A stretch of DNA of 64,000 nucleotides from JAFAXD01 sp963760435. GTDB taxonomy: Bacteria > Pseudomonadota > Alphaproteobacteria > Rhizobiales > Xanthobacteraceae. Below, piece after piece: positions 29,606 to 38,069 of this stretch. Each line of letters opens with the position of its first letter. The stretch's first letter is position 1. The notes beneath the pieces were generated by a model that saw only the letters and a program-made list of their open reading frames with translations, was not told where the DNA came from and did no database searches. A program made the position numbers and the translations under genes. The stretch spans positions 62,001-126,000 of the forward strand of contig CAVXDE010000018.1 in the NCBI GenBank assembly GCA_963760435.1, in the 5' to 3' direction.

Positions 29606-30619
29606 ATGAGGATGACGCTCGGCGCATCAGCACTCGCCATCCTGGCGCTGACATTGCTGCCGCAACAACCCGTCGCTGCGCAGCCGGTACGGCTGATCTT
29701 CGCATCCGAGAGTCCGGCCGGAACACCCAACACGGTGTTCTTCAGCCAGTGGGCGAACCGCGTCTCCGAGCAAAGCAAAGGCAAGCTCAAGATCGACGTG
29801 CGCGATGGCGAGACGCTGGCGAATTTCATCACCGCCTATGACCGCGTCTCCGACGACGTGGTGCAGATCGGCTGGATCATTCATGCGCTGGTCGGCAACC
29901 GTTTCCCGCTCTCCGACGTAAGCGGTCTGCCGTTCCTGGCCGAAGACAACGTGGCCTGCTCGGCGGCGTCCTGGCGTTTGTATCAAAGCGGGCTGCTCGA
30001 TGCCGAGTACAAGGACATCGTGCCGATCTGGTTCGGCTGCCTCACCACCAACTATCTGCATTGGGCGAAGCCGCCCAAGCAGGTCGATGATCTCGCCGGC
30101 GCCAAGTTCCGGGTACCGAGCAAGATCGCGGCGCAAGCTATTCAGCTCCTGGGCGGCACGCCAATTTCCATGACTGGCGGCGAGATGTACGAGGCGCTGC
30201 AGCGCGGCACCGTCGACGGCGTGGTCACCTCATGGGCGGGTTTTGAGCCCTACAAGCTCGCTGAGGTCACGACCTATCACCTCGAGGTTCCGGTCGCCGG
30301 CATTTCCAGCATGCACTTCATGTCGCGCAAGAAATTCGACTCGCTGCCGAAGGATGTGCAGGACGTGCTCAAGGCGAACTCGGGCGAAGCGGCGAGCCGG
30401 TCGGCGGGCGCTTATTTCGCCAGCGCCGCGGGACGGGCGCGCGCGCACGTGGCCGAGTCGCCGCAACAGACGATCGCCCAGCTCACCCCGGAGCAGACCG
30501 CGAGCTGGAAGAAGCGCGTCGCCGTGGTGTCGGAAAACTGGGCCAAGGAACGGCCCGGCGGCGACAAGGTGATCGACGCCTTCAGCAAATATTACAACGA
30601 CGCATTGGCAGGTCATTGA
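29606..30619 (+). CDS. TRAP transporter substrate-binding protein (DctP)
   Basis: A 337-residue receptor with GGGAGG upstream and the signal peptide MRMTLGASALAILALTLLPQQPVAAQ. The mature part has LIFASESPAGTPNTVFFSQWANRVSEQSKGKLKI, the central AKFRVPSKIAAQAIQLLGGTPISMTGGEMYEALQRGTVDGVVT, and MHFMSRKKFDSLPKDVQDVL. It should serve the divergent fused permease. The Rieske oxygenase gene begins eight bases after its stop, so substrate uptake and oxidation may be coupled. Confidence 0.93.
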   Translation: MRMTLGASALAILALTLLPQQPVAAQPVRLIFASESPAGTPNTVFFSQWANRVSEQSKGKLKIDVRDGETLANFITAYDRVSDDVVQIGWIIHALVGNRFPLSDVSGLPFLAEDNVACSAASWRLYQSGLLDAEYKDIVPIWFGCLTTNYLHWAKPPKQVDDLAGAKFRVPSKIAAQAIQLLGGTPISMTGGEMYEALQRGTVDGVVTSWAGFEPYKLAEVTTYHLEVPVAGISSMHFMSRKKFDSLPKDVQDVLKANSGEAASRSAGAYFASAAGRARAHVAESPQQTIAQLTPEQTASWKKRVAVVSENWAKERPGGDKVIDAFSKYYNDALAGH

Positions 30620-30626
30620 GGCAGAC

Positions 30627-31637
30627 ATGTTCCTGATGAATCAATGGTACGCGGCCGCATTGCCGCGCGAGCTGACTGAAAAACCGATCGGCCGCACGAT
30701 CTGCGGCCAGGCGATCGTGATGTACCGCACGGCCTCCGGCCAGGTGGTGGCGCTCGATGATCGCTGCCCGCATCGCTATGCGCCGCTCTCTGCGGGCACT
30801 TGCCGCGGTGAGATCATCCAGTGCCCGTATCACGGCATCGAGTTCGACCCGAGCGGCGCCTGTGCGCGCATTCCACACCAGGCAACGATCCCGCAGAAAA
30901 TGCGGGTGCGCGCCTACCCGCTGGTGGAGCGCTGGGGCTTTGCCTGGATCTGGATGGGCGACGCAGCGCTGGCCGACCCGAACCGCATCCCACCCTACGA
31001 ATGGTTCAGCTCACCGGATTGGCAGAGCTTCTATCGCTACTATCACGTCCCGGCGAACTACGAGCTGTGCGCCGACAACCTGCTTGATCTCAGCCACACG
31101 CCCTACATCCACGCCGCCACGATCGGCACGCCGGACATGGACAAGTTTCCGCTGGAAACCTGGACCGATGGCGACCGCGTGCTGAGCCGCCGGGTCATGA
31201 CGGATGTGATCCCCGGCCCGTTCGTGGCGCAGTGGGGCAACTTCGCCGGCAAGATCGATCGCGTCACCAACTGCGAATGGCGACCGGCCTGCAACATCGC
31301 CGTCGAGCTGTTTTATGAGGACAAGGCCAACAACATCACGCTGCGGCTGACCAACCCGCTCACGCCGGAGACAGAGCGCACCACCCACATCTGGTTCGCC
31401 TGGTCGCGTAACTTCGGCAGCAACGATGAGTCCTACGTACAGCGCTTCGAGCAGCAAAGCTCGAGCGTGCAGGACGAGGACAACCGCCTGCTCGAGCTGC
31501 AACAGGCCGTGGTCGATCGCGGCGACCCGCTGCCGACGGTGGCGATCGCCGCCGACACGGCGTTGCTGGCAGCACGCCGCACCGTGCAGCGCCTGTTGCA
31601 CGACGAAGAGGCGACGGCGCGCAAGGCGACGGCGTAG
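30627..31637 (+). CDS. Rieske aromatic-ring oxygenase alpha subunit (vanillate O-demethylase type)
   Basis: A 336-residue oxygenase. The Rieske centre is C47-P-H49 and C66-P-Y-H69 (DDRCPHRYAP, IQCPYHGIEFD). The mononuclear iron motif is NLLDLSHTPYIHA, with D154, H157 and H162. Length and layout match VanA-type monooxygenases that O-demethylate methoxy-aromatics or attack related aromatic acids. No reductase subunit is adjacent. It is co-directional with the DctP gene, eight bases away, suggesting that its substrate is what that receptor binds. Confidence 0.93.
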   Translation: MFLMNQWYAAALPRELTEKPIGRTICGQAIVMYRTASGQVVALDDRCPHRYAPLSAGTCRGEIIQCPYHGIEFDPSGACARIPHQATIPQKMRVRAYPLVERWGFAWIWMGDAALADPNRIPPYEWFSSPDWQSFYRYYHVPANYELCADNLLDLSHTPYIHAATIGTPDMDKFPLETWTDGDRVLSRRVMTDVIPGPFVAQWGNFAGKIDRVTNCEWRPACNIAVELFYEDKANNITLRLTNPLTPETERTTHIWFAWSRNFGSNDESYVQRFEQQSSSVQDEDNRLLELQQAVVDRGDPLPTVAIAADTALLAARRTVQRLLHDEEATARKATA

Positions 31638-31730
31638 CTTTTTTTCTAAGCGGCTCGGATCCCAGGACGTGCATGTTCCGCGCATGGGAACAACACAATA
31701 AATTCCTGCCGATTTTTGACGGAGGAAGAT

Positions 31731-32699
31731 ATGCTCAGAAGGGCCGTGTCCGCTGCGCTTGCGCTAGTGACAGCGTCGTTTGTGACGTTGCCTGCCGTGG
31801 CACAGGAAAAATACCCGTCCAAAGTAATACATTTCATCTGCTCCTTTCCGCCGGGTAGCGGCGCCGACATCATGGTCCGTTTCTTCGCCGACAAAATCGG
31901 CAAAAACACCGGACACGTCATCATCGTGGAAAACCGGCCAGGCGGCGGCGGCATGCTCGCGCTCACGGTGATAGCGCGCGCCGTTCCCGATGGTTATACG
32001 ATCCTGGTCTCTGGCGGTACGGCGGCCGCAATAAATGCAAATCTTTTGAAGGCCCCCCCGATCGACGTAGGCAAGGACATCAGAGCTGTTGCCACGGTCA
32101 ATGAAATCCCGTTCGTCCTCGCGGTTGACGGAAAATCGCCTTATAAATCGCTCTCGGAACTGACCGACGCCTTGCGCAAAAAAGGCAGCAGGGCGAGCTA
32201 CGCCTTTTCCACGCCCTTCGCCAAGACGATCGGGGAGTCCTACAAAACCCTGGCGGGCCTGCAGACCGTCGAAGTTTCCTACAAGAACGCGACCGACTCG
32301 CTGAACGATCTGGCCAGCGGCTCGATCGACTTCGCGGTTTACGATCCAACGATGGCGCTCCCTCGACAAAAGGAAGGACGACTTCGCATTCTGGCAGTCT
32401 CTTCCGCCGAACGTTTTCGGCCGACCGGAGATATTCCGACTTTCAAGGAGCAGGGTATCAATATCGACATGCTTGGTTGGTGGGCGGCGATGGTGCCGGC
32501 GAAGACGCCGGACTCGATCGCCGAGACCATCAACCGCTGGTTTGCCGATGCCCTCGCCGATCCAGAAACCGCAGCGTTCCTGATCAGGAGCGGGGCGGAC
32601 GTGCTCGTGATGTCGCCGGAGCAAACGAATTCATATTTTCTGCAAGATATCCAAAACTGGGCGCGATTGGTTGAGATGGCGCGGATCGAGAAACAGTAA
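31731..32699 (+). CDS. Bug-family tripartite tricarboxylate transporter receptor
   Basis: A 322-residue receptor. GGAGG lies seven bases before the ATG at 31731, which opens the signal peptide MLRRAVSAALALVTASFVTLPAVAQ. The Bug landmarks are IHFICSFPPGSGADIMVRFFADKI, VENRPGGGGMLALTVIARAVPDGYTILV, and SLNDLASGSIDFAVYDPTMALP. No TctAB permease is nearby, as is common for the expanded Bug receptor families of soil proteobacteria. The substrate is likely a carboxylic acid. Confidence 0.92.
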   Translation: MLRRAVSAALALVTASFVTLPAVAQEKYPSKVIHFICSFPPGSGADIMVRFFADKIGKNTGHVIIVENRPGGGGMLALTVIARAVPDGYTILVSGGTAAAINANLLKAPPIDVGKDIRAVATVNEIPFVLAVDGKSPYKSLSELTDALRKKGSRASYAFSTPFAKTIGESYKTLAGLQTVEVSYKNATDSLNDLASGSIDFAVYDPTMALPRQKEGRLRILAVSSAERFRPTGDIPTFKEQGINIDMLGWWAAMVPAKTPDSIAETINRWFADALADPETAAFLIRSGADVLVMSPEQTNSYFLQDIQNWARLVEMARIEKQ

Positions 32700-32749
32700 G
32701 CAGAAAGTTCCCCGGCAGGGCTGCGCCGACGTAGCGTAAGGCCGCCTGG

Positions 32750-33293
32750 TCAGCCCCGTCTGTCGCGATACGGATACTCGCCCGACTCCGGGCGCGGCGG
32801 AACGTCAAGGTCCGGGACAGAGGGCTGGAAGCCGAAGGCAATCTGCACCTGCCTATCATAGAAGGTGTTGACGCGCCGGTGGATGCGCCATCCTTCGCCG
32901 GTGCGGCGGTAGGCAACATCGTAGCACCCGGTCGAACTCGGTCTGGGTCGGTCGGTTGTGCTCGTCAATCCGCTTGCCACGGTGCTGAACCAGAATGCGC
33001 GAGGTCGCGGAATCGCCGTCGATCGAGAAATGCGGCAGGTGCAGCATGTGCACGCAACTCACGCGGTTCGCCTCGCAGAACTTGGCCAGATTGGTGCGGC
33101 CTTGAACAAAGTTCGGCTCACCCATGCCGGCAAGCTGGCGGCCCGAGTAGACACCGTCCTCGGTGAACAGCGCCGCCCACTCCTGCCCTTCACCACGGTC
33201 AAAGAAGTAGGCATATGCGCCCTCCAGCCGTAAAAGCTCAAGCTGGTCTTCTATTCGTTTGAGCCGCAGCTCGATGTTTTTCAGATCTGACAT
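32750..33293 (-). CDS. SnoaL-like / NTF2-fold protein (frameshifted)
   Basis: About 180 residues across two frames. The first reads RLEGAYAYFFDRGEGQEWAALFTEDGVYSG...VHMLHLPHFSIDGDSATSRILVQ, a SnoaL-type cone fold of the kind found beside ring oxygenases. Near 32930 one base appears to be missing; the second frame supplies GCYDVAYRRTGEGWRIHRRVNTFYDRQ. It resembles small subunits or isomerase-like enzymes in aromatic degradation. It converges on the Bug receptor gene. Function is not assigned beyond fold. Confidence 0.75.
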
Positions 33294-33373
33294 TGTCTTC
33301 TCGCATTGTGGTTCGCTGCGGACTATCTCGGCCTTTTCAACTTGCCTCCCGCCCTATTGAACCTCGAGCAGCC

Positions 33374-34136
33374 TCAGCTGTATTGGGCGGACCTTGGCAG
33401 GCTTTTTAGCAGAGCATTTGCCTCGACCAAGTCCGGTGTATCGAACCCTTCTGTGAACCGCGCGAGCACAGGTGCAAGGAGGTTTGAGGCGTCCAAACTC
33501 CTACCTCGACCGTGCCACAGCCGGGCCAACCTTGTCGCGGCGCGCAGCTCCAGCGAGGAAGCCCTTTGTTCCCGCGCCACTGAGAGGGCGCGGTCAAGAT
33601 AAGCGTCGATCCGCGCCGGGTCCGCCTCAGGCGACATCAGCGCGATATCTCCGGCGATGCGATAGATTTCAGCGTCGCACCACTTCTCGCCCGTCGTTTC
33701 CGACGCGCTGAGCGCATCGGTGATGCAGCGCCAGGCCTCGTCGAACCGCCCCAGTTTCGCATGGGCACTTGCCAAATATGACAGGTACCACGGGGCGTAC
33801 GCAGTCGCCCCGGTCGAGCGGATTGCCGCCACAGCGGCTGTGCCAATGTCGATGGCATCAGATGCCCGGCCAGCGTGGAGGAACAGCCACGCTTGCAGCA
33901 TTCGTCCATACGATTTCCAGTACAGACTGCCCTTTTCGTTGCCCAAAGCCACAAGCTCGCTAGCGAGTGTTTCAGCAGCTGCAAAATCTCTGCGGAATGT
34001 ATGCGCGAGCGACACATGAGACAGCGCAAACATCGACGTGGCTGCGTGCTCAACCTCACGAGCATCGTCTAGTGCACTTTTTAAATCAGCCGCCGCCGCA
34101 TCCGGATAGCCCACAGAAGCCTTCGAGCGCTCTCGG
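33374..34136 (-). pseudogene. Truncated TPR-domain protein (C-terminal remnant of an adenylate cyclase/ATPase-type regulator)
   Basis: The conserved part begins near residue motif GYPDAAAADLKSALDDAREVEHAATSMFALSH and continues with YLSYLASAHAKLGRFDEAWRCITDAL, YRIAGDIALMSPEADPARIDAYLDRAL and a final FTEGFDTPDLVEANALLKSLP. This is the C-terminal TPR block of large class III cyclase / AAA ATPase proteins abundant in rhizobia. The cyclase and ATPase domains are missing: upstream the frame enters an IS1182-like transposase remnant on the opposite strand. It is very probably not a working gene. Confidence 0.7.
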
Positions 34137-34328
34137 CACGATCGCAAGCGCATCGAGATGAGGTTCGCGCACCTCAAGCGCATCCTGCGGCTCGGTCGTC
34201 TTCGGCTGCGCGGTCCGCGTGGTGCCCAGGATGAGTTCACGCTAGCGGCGATCGCCCAGAATCTCCGACGGATGGCGAAGCTGATAACTTTCCCGCCACC
34301 CACTGCGCCACAAGCAGGGCTGGCTTAG
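34113..34328 (+). mobile_element. IS1182-like transposase, C-terminal remnant
   Basis: In the plus frame ending with the TAG at 34326 the sequence reads RKRIEMRFAHLKRILRLGRLRLRG, then GAQDEFTLAAIAQNLRRMAKLI and a short Pro/Ala tail. This is the conserved C-terminus of IS1182/DDE transposases (VEM-FAHLKRIL-L-RLRLRG). A TAG closes the frame upstream, and the catalytic domain is absent, so this is a dead fragment. It abuts the broken end of the TPR gene, implying that insertion of this element truncated it. Confidence 0.75.
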
Positions 34329-34475
34329 GGCAGGACGAGCAAACCACTCACGCCTCACAAATTGATGAAGGGTTAGAAAACCGCTGGGAGACCAACGCTG
34401 CCGCACCGCCGACTTTTGCAACACTATCTGCCACAAGCAGACATACGCGGGGGGGACGGCACCGCGGTTCGTCTG

Positions 34476-34919
34476 TCAGCCCCCGGGACCGTCCGTCATG
34501 ATGTAGCCTGTCAGGTCGTCCACGTTGTGCTGCAAATCCCGGATAATGTCCTTGACGACGTCTCCGATCGAGATCACGCCCACGACCTTGCCCGCGTCTA
34601 GCACTGGCAGGTGGCGAAAACCGCGCCCAGCCATTAATGCCATGCAGCTCTCCAGCCGATCGTCTGGCTTGACCGTCACCGGGTTACCCGTCATCACTTG
34701 GCCCACCGGCGTCTGCTTCGCATCGAGCCCGGGCAGCAGCACTTTGATGGCGCAGTCACCCTGGGTCACGATACCGACCAGCACTTCGTCGTCGATGACC
34801 AGCACCGACCGGACCCGGTTATCGCGCATCTGGCGCAAGGCTTCGACGACCATCTCGCCGGAACGAACATGGATCAGGGTGCCACTCTTCTGGGCCAGAG
34901 CGTTTTTTACTGTGCTCAT
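34476..34919 (-). CDS. CBS-domain protein
   Basis: A 147-residue protein made of two CBS domains: VVEALRQMRDNRVRSVLVIDDEVLVGIVTQGDCAIK and VMTGNPVTVKPDDRLESCMALMAGRGFRHLPVLDAGKVVGVISIGDVVKDII. Stand-alone CBS pairs of this kind bind adenosine nucleotides and sense energy state. It lies alone in an eroded region, which suggests it is still functional since the frame is intact. Confidence 0.9.
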   Translation of the reverse strand: MSTVKNALAQKSGTLIHVRSGEMVVEALRQMRDNRVRSVLVIDDEVLVGIVTQGDCAIKVLLPGLDAKQTPVGQVMTGNPVTVKPDDRLESCMALMAGRGFRHLPVLDAGKVVGVISIGDVVKDIIRDLQHNVDDLTGYIMTDGPGG

Positions 34920-35099
34920 CGATCCCCTCTCGTGGACCTGTCCTGCGCCTCGATGGTCCGCGTTGAAGGATAGTCCAAATATCTTGCCTCGTCAGCGCCG
35001 CGCAGGCGAAGCCTGCCAACCGATCCCGACAGCGGGATTTTCATCGCCTCGATGCCGTAGCCCTACAGCATCTTCACCACTTCTAGCTCGAAGCCGCTG

Positions 35100-35215
35100 A
35101 ACGCCATCCTGCACGGCGCAAACCCTGGAGAGATCCACTTATATCAGGTCTCCAAATTCGAGTTCTCGATCAACCTCAAGACCGCAAAAGCGGCTAGGGC
35201 TTACGGTACCGTCCA
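35100..35215 (+). pseudogene. Relic of a COG2984-type ABC receptor C-terminus
   Basis: Within an otherwise gene-free 360 bp, the plus strand reads ILHGANPGEIHLYQVSKFEF followed by SINLKTAKA. That matches the C-terminal motif of the intact receptor at 36817 (ILKGANPADLPVEQPTKFELVINLKTTK). The expected LGVTIPDSILARADRVIE is replaced by unrelated residues and nothing upstream continues the domain. It is a short fossil. The remaining bases of 34920-35280 show nothing else I can recognise. Confidence 0.6.
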
Positions 35216-35280
35216 CCTTGCTTGCCAGCTTCGTGCCACTTTGAGACCTGAAGCGACACGAGAGCAGACGTGCCCTGACG

Positions 35281-36594
35281 TCAACTCGGTGCCAGAACGC
35301 GCATAATAGGGTGATGGGGAAGCGCGCCAACCGGGATCGTCTGTGGCGCTTTGTTGAGATTATCGATCGCAAAGCCCGCAGCGGCCTTGTAGCCTGCCAT
35401 AAACTCGGCACGTTCCTTCGCCGGGATCACGTCGTCGATATTCTTGAACGTGCCGCCGCAGCGCTCGTCCACCATGTTGAGCAGCCCGAACGGTCCCGCG
35501 CCGCGGTTGCGCAACACCACCTGCCCAATCGGCCCGCAAAATTTCTTGTCGAAGGCCTCGAACGCCGCGGGCGTCACGCCGTGCTCGATTATGCAAGCCC
35601 CCAGAACGCGTGCGTCGACGATCGCCTGGCTGCCTCCGTTCGATCCGGTCGGGTACATCGGGTGCGCGGCGTCGCCCATCAGCACCACCGGGCCGTCCTG
35701 CCACGTCGGGATCGGGTCACGGTCAATCATTGGGTTCTCGAAGGCGCTGTCGGCGTGCCGGATCAGGTCCGGCACGTCGAGCCAGTCCCACACCCAGCCG
35801 TCGAAGTGATGCGCGAACTCGGCGGTCTCGACCTGCCGGAACCAGCCGCGCTGCTTCCAGCCCTCGCTGTTGTCCATCGTTACCTCGGCGATCCAGTTGA
35901 TCATCGAAAGGCCGGTCGCGGAGTCGGGATGTGAGATGGGATAGAACACCACACGCTGGCGATGGGTACCAAGACCAACGAACGAAGAGCCGGTGCGGAT
36001 CGGTTTGCCCCACGTCATGCCGCGCCACATCACCGCACCACCCCAGTGGATCGGCGGCTGCATGGGGTGCATCTGAGCCCGCACAGCCGAGTTGATGCCG
36101 TCGGCGCCGATCAACAGCGTGCCGTTCGCCTCGGTCGTCGAGCCGTCGGCGCGTTCGATCAGCGCAGTGACGGAGCCGTCAGCATTCTTGCAATAGCCAG
36201 TGACGCGGTGGCCGAGCCGGACAGCGTCGCGCCCGGCCCGCTCGACCAGCTTGTCGTACATCAGCATGTGGAAGCGGCCACGGTGCACGGCGTATTGCGG
36301 CCACTTATAACCGGCGAGCAAGCCGCGCGGCTCCGAGTAGATGTCGTTGCCGTTCAGCCCTACCAGCGCCCATTCTTTGGCGGGCAAGCCCACGCAATCG
36401 AGGTCGGCTTGCGTGATGCCGAGATCGTAAATCTCGCGCACAGCGTTCGGCTGCAAATTGATGCCTACGCCGAGCGAGCGCATCTCGCGCACCGCTTCGA
36501 ATACGATGCACGGCACGCCGATTTGGTGGAGGGTAAGCGCCGTTGCCAGCCCGCCAATGCCGCCGCCGGCGACAATTACTAGATTATTCGTCAC
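35281..36594 (-). CDS. FAD-dependent monooxygenase (aromatic hydroxylase type)
   Basis: A 437-residue flavoprotein. The FAD motif is VIVAGGGIGGLATALTLHQIG near the N-terminus, the middle motif is TLLIGADGINSAVRAQM, and the ribityl-binding motif is GPVVLMGDAAHPMYPTGSNGG. This is the single-component hydroxylase family of salicylate, 6-hydroxynicotinate and 3-hydroxybenzoate hydroxylases. It probably uses NADH to hydroxylate an aromatic acid. No ring-cleavage gene is adjacent, so the substrate remains open. Confidence 0.92.
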   Translation of the reverse strand: MTNNLVIVAGGGIGGLATALTLHQIGVPCIVFEAVREMRSLGVGINLQPNAVREIYDLGITQADLDCVGLPAKEWALVGLNGNDIYSEPRGLLAGYKWPQYAVHRGRFHMLMYDKLVERAGRDAVRLGHRVTGYCKNADGSVTALIERADGSTTEANGTLLIGADGINSAVRAQMHPMQPPIHWGGAVMWRGMTWGKPIRTGSSFVGLGTHRQRVVFYPISHPDSATGLSMINWIAEVTMDNSEGWKQRGWFRQVETAEFAHHFDGWVWDWLDVPDLIRHADSAFENPMIDRDPIPTWQDGPVVLMGDAAHPMYPTGSNGGSQAIVDARVLGACIIEHGVTPAAFEAFDKKFCGPIGQVVLRNRGAGPFGLLNMVDERCGGTFKNIDDVIPAKERAEFMAGYKAAAGFAIDNLNKAPQTIPVGALPHHPIMRVLAPS

Positions 36595-36816
36595 ACGCTG
36601 GACCCGATCTACATCTTGATGAAATCATTATCCTTTTGGATGACGTCGGTCGCAAGCCGCCATCGACCTCGAGGCGAGAACGTAGCGAATGTCAGCTAGG
36701 GGTCAATCCCGGCCTTAGCTGCCTGCCCGCGCGATATCCGACCTCCCATCGTTAGCAGACATCTCATCGGACATTGTTAATCGGCTCGTTCGTGCCAATA
36801 GGCGACATTGCCTCGC

Positions 36817-37794
36817 TTATTCGATCACCCTGTCGGCGCGCGCGAGGATGCTGTCTGGGATCGTTACTCCCAGCAACTTGGTGGTCTTGAGGTTTATCAC
36901 AAGCTCAAACTTTGTCGGCTGTTCTACTGGCAGGTCGGCTGGATTGGCACCCTTGAGTATCCTATCGACGTAAACGGCCGCCTGCCGAAAACTCTCGTAA
37001 TAGTCAGGGCCGTAGCTCAACCATCCACCCATATCGACGTAGAAGGTGGCCTGATAGATAGCGGGTAATCGCCACTCATTAGCAAACTCGACAATCCTCC
37101 GATTTAATTGAGGGTCAGCAAGAACAAAAAGAGCATCACAGTTTTCGTTGTGGATCTTTGCAAAGGCATCACCCAAATCGTCGTGCGTCCGGGCCGTCAC
37201 TGGAATGATCGTCACCCCTAGTGATCCTGCCGCGAGATAAGCCTCCTTGGCTATACCTTCGTGGGTTGGATAACCCGACATAAGGACGGCGATACGCTTG
37301 GCGTTCGGAACAGCAACGTGCAAAAGTTCAAGGGTTTTAGCGGTTGAGTCGAGAGCTTGTTGGGTCAGCCCCGTGATGTTGCCGCCTGGTTTTGCAAGCG
37401 ATTTTACCAACCCGCTGCCGATTGGGTCGGCACTTGTCGCTATCACGATTGGGATTGACGACGTAGCCCGCTGGAGCGCCAAGGTTGTAATAGTAGTGGC
37501 ACTCAAAATCACATTAGGTGCAAGCGAGACAAGCTCACTGGCAAGGCTTGGTAGGTGGGTGAGATCCTCATTAGCCCATCTCGCATCGAGGCTGAGATTT
37601 CTCCCCTCAACATAGCCTAGCTCATTGAGCTTGAGCCTGAAGGTATCAAAAAATGGAACGGTGACGTTGGTGGCCGACGTCGGAGATAACCAACCAACGC
37701 GCCAAACCTTGTTCGTTTGCTGTTGGGCGCGCGTCACCATCGGCCATGCCGCTGCTGCGCCACTGAGCACCGCGATGAACTCACGCCGCCTCAT
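36817..37794 (-). CDS. Orphan ABC substrate-binding protein (COG2984)
   Basis: A 325-residue receptor with an atypical, Tat-like export signal MRRREFIAVLSGAAAAWPMVTRAQQ. The mature part has VGWLSPTSATNVTVPFFDTFRLKLNELGYVEGRNL, IPIVIATSADPIGSGLVKSLAKPGGNITGL and the terminal KFELVINLKTTKLLGVTIPDSILARADRVIE. Base composition is visibly less GC-rich than the neighbours. This subgroup is highly expanded in Bradyrhizobium and usually has no permease beside it, as here. Confidence 0.92.
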   Translation of the reverse strand: MRRREFIAVLSGAAAAWPMVTRAQQQTNKVWRVGWLSPTSATNVTVPFFDTFRLKLNELGYVEGRNLSLDARWANEDLTHLPSLASELVSLAPNVILSATTITTLALQRATSSIPIVIATSADPIGSGLVKSLAKPGGNITGLTQQALDSTAKTLELLHVAVPNAKRIAVLMSGYPTHEGIAKEAYLAAGSLGVTIIPVTARTHDDLGDAFAKIHNENCDALFVLADPQLNRRIVEFANEWRLPAIYQATFYVDMGGWLSYGPDYYESFRQAAVYVDRILKGANPADLPVEQPTKFELVINLKTTKLLGVTIPDSILARADRVIE

Positions 37795-38069
37795 GTTAGG
37801 TCCCGCCCAAGCTCAGGATAGTGCTCTGCACCGGAGCCCGATGATACCTCACATCACAGCGTCAAAACAGGGCGCGAAACGACGATCATTTGCGACAAGC
37901 AATCTGTTTGCGGATGTCCGGTCAGGGTCAAAACCGGAAATGGTCCGATTGAACAGAAGATTGCCGGTTATCTCCCAAAACCCGACATCTGCGCCTCAAG
38001 CACTGCTACCCCGCCCGCCCGATCTGCCGAAGCTGAGAGAACCCGACGCGCTCTGACGAATACCAGGGG

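Noticed and set aside
37795..38069. Hidden gene between the COG2984 receptor and zwf
   Set aside because: No frame has a start, ribosome-binding site and recognisable protein; the sequence resembles worn intergenic DNA.
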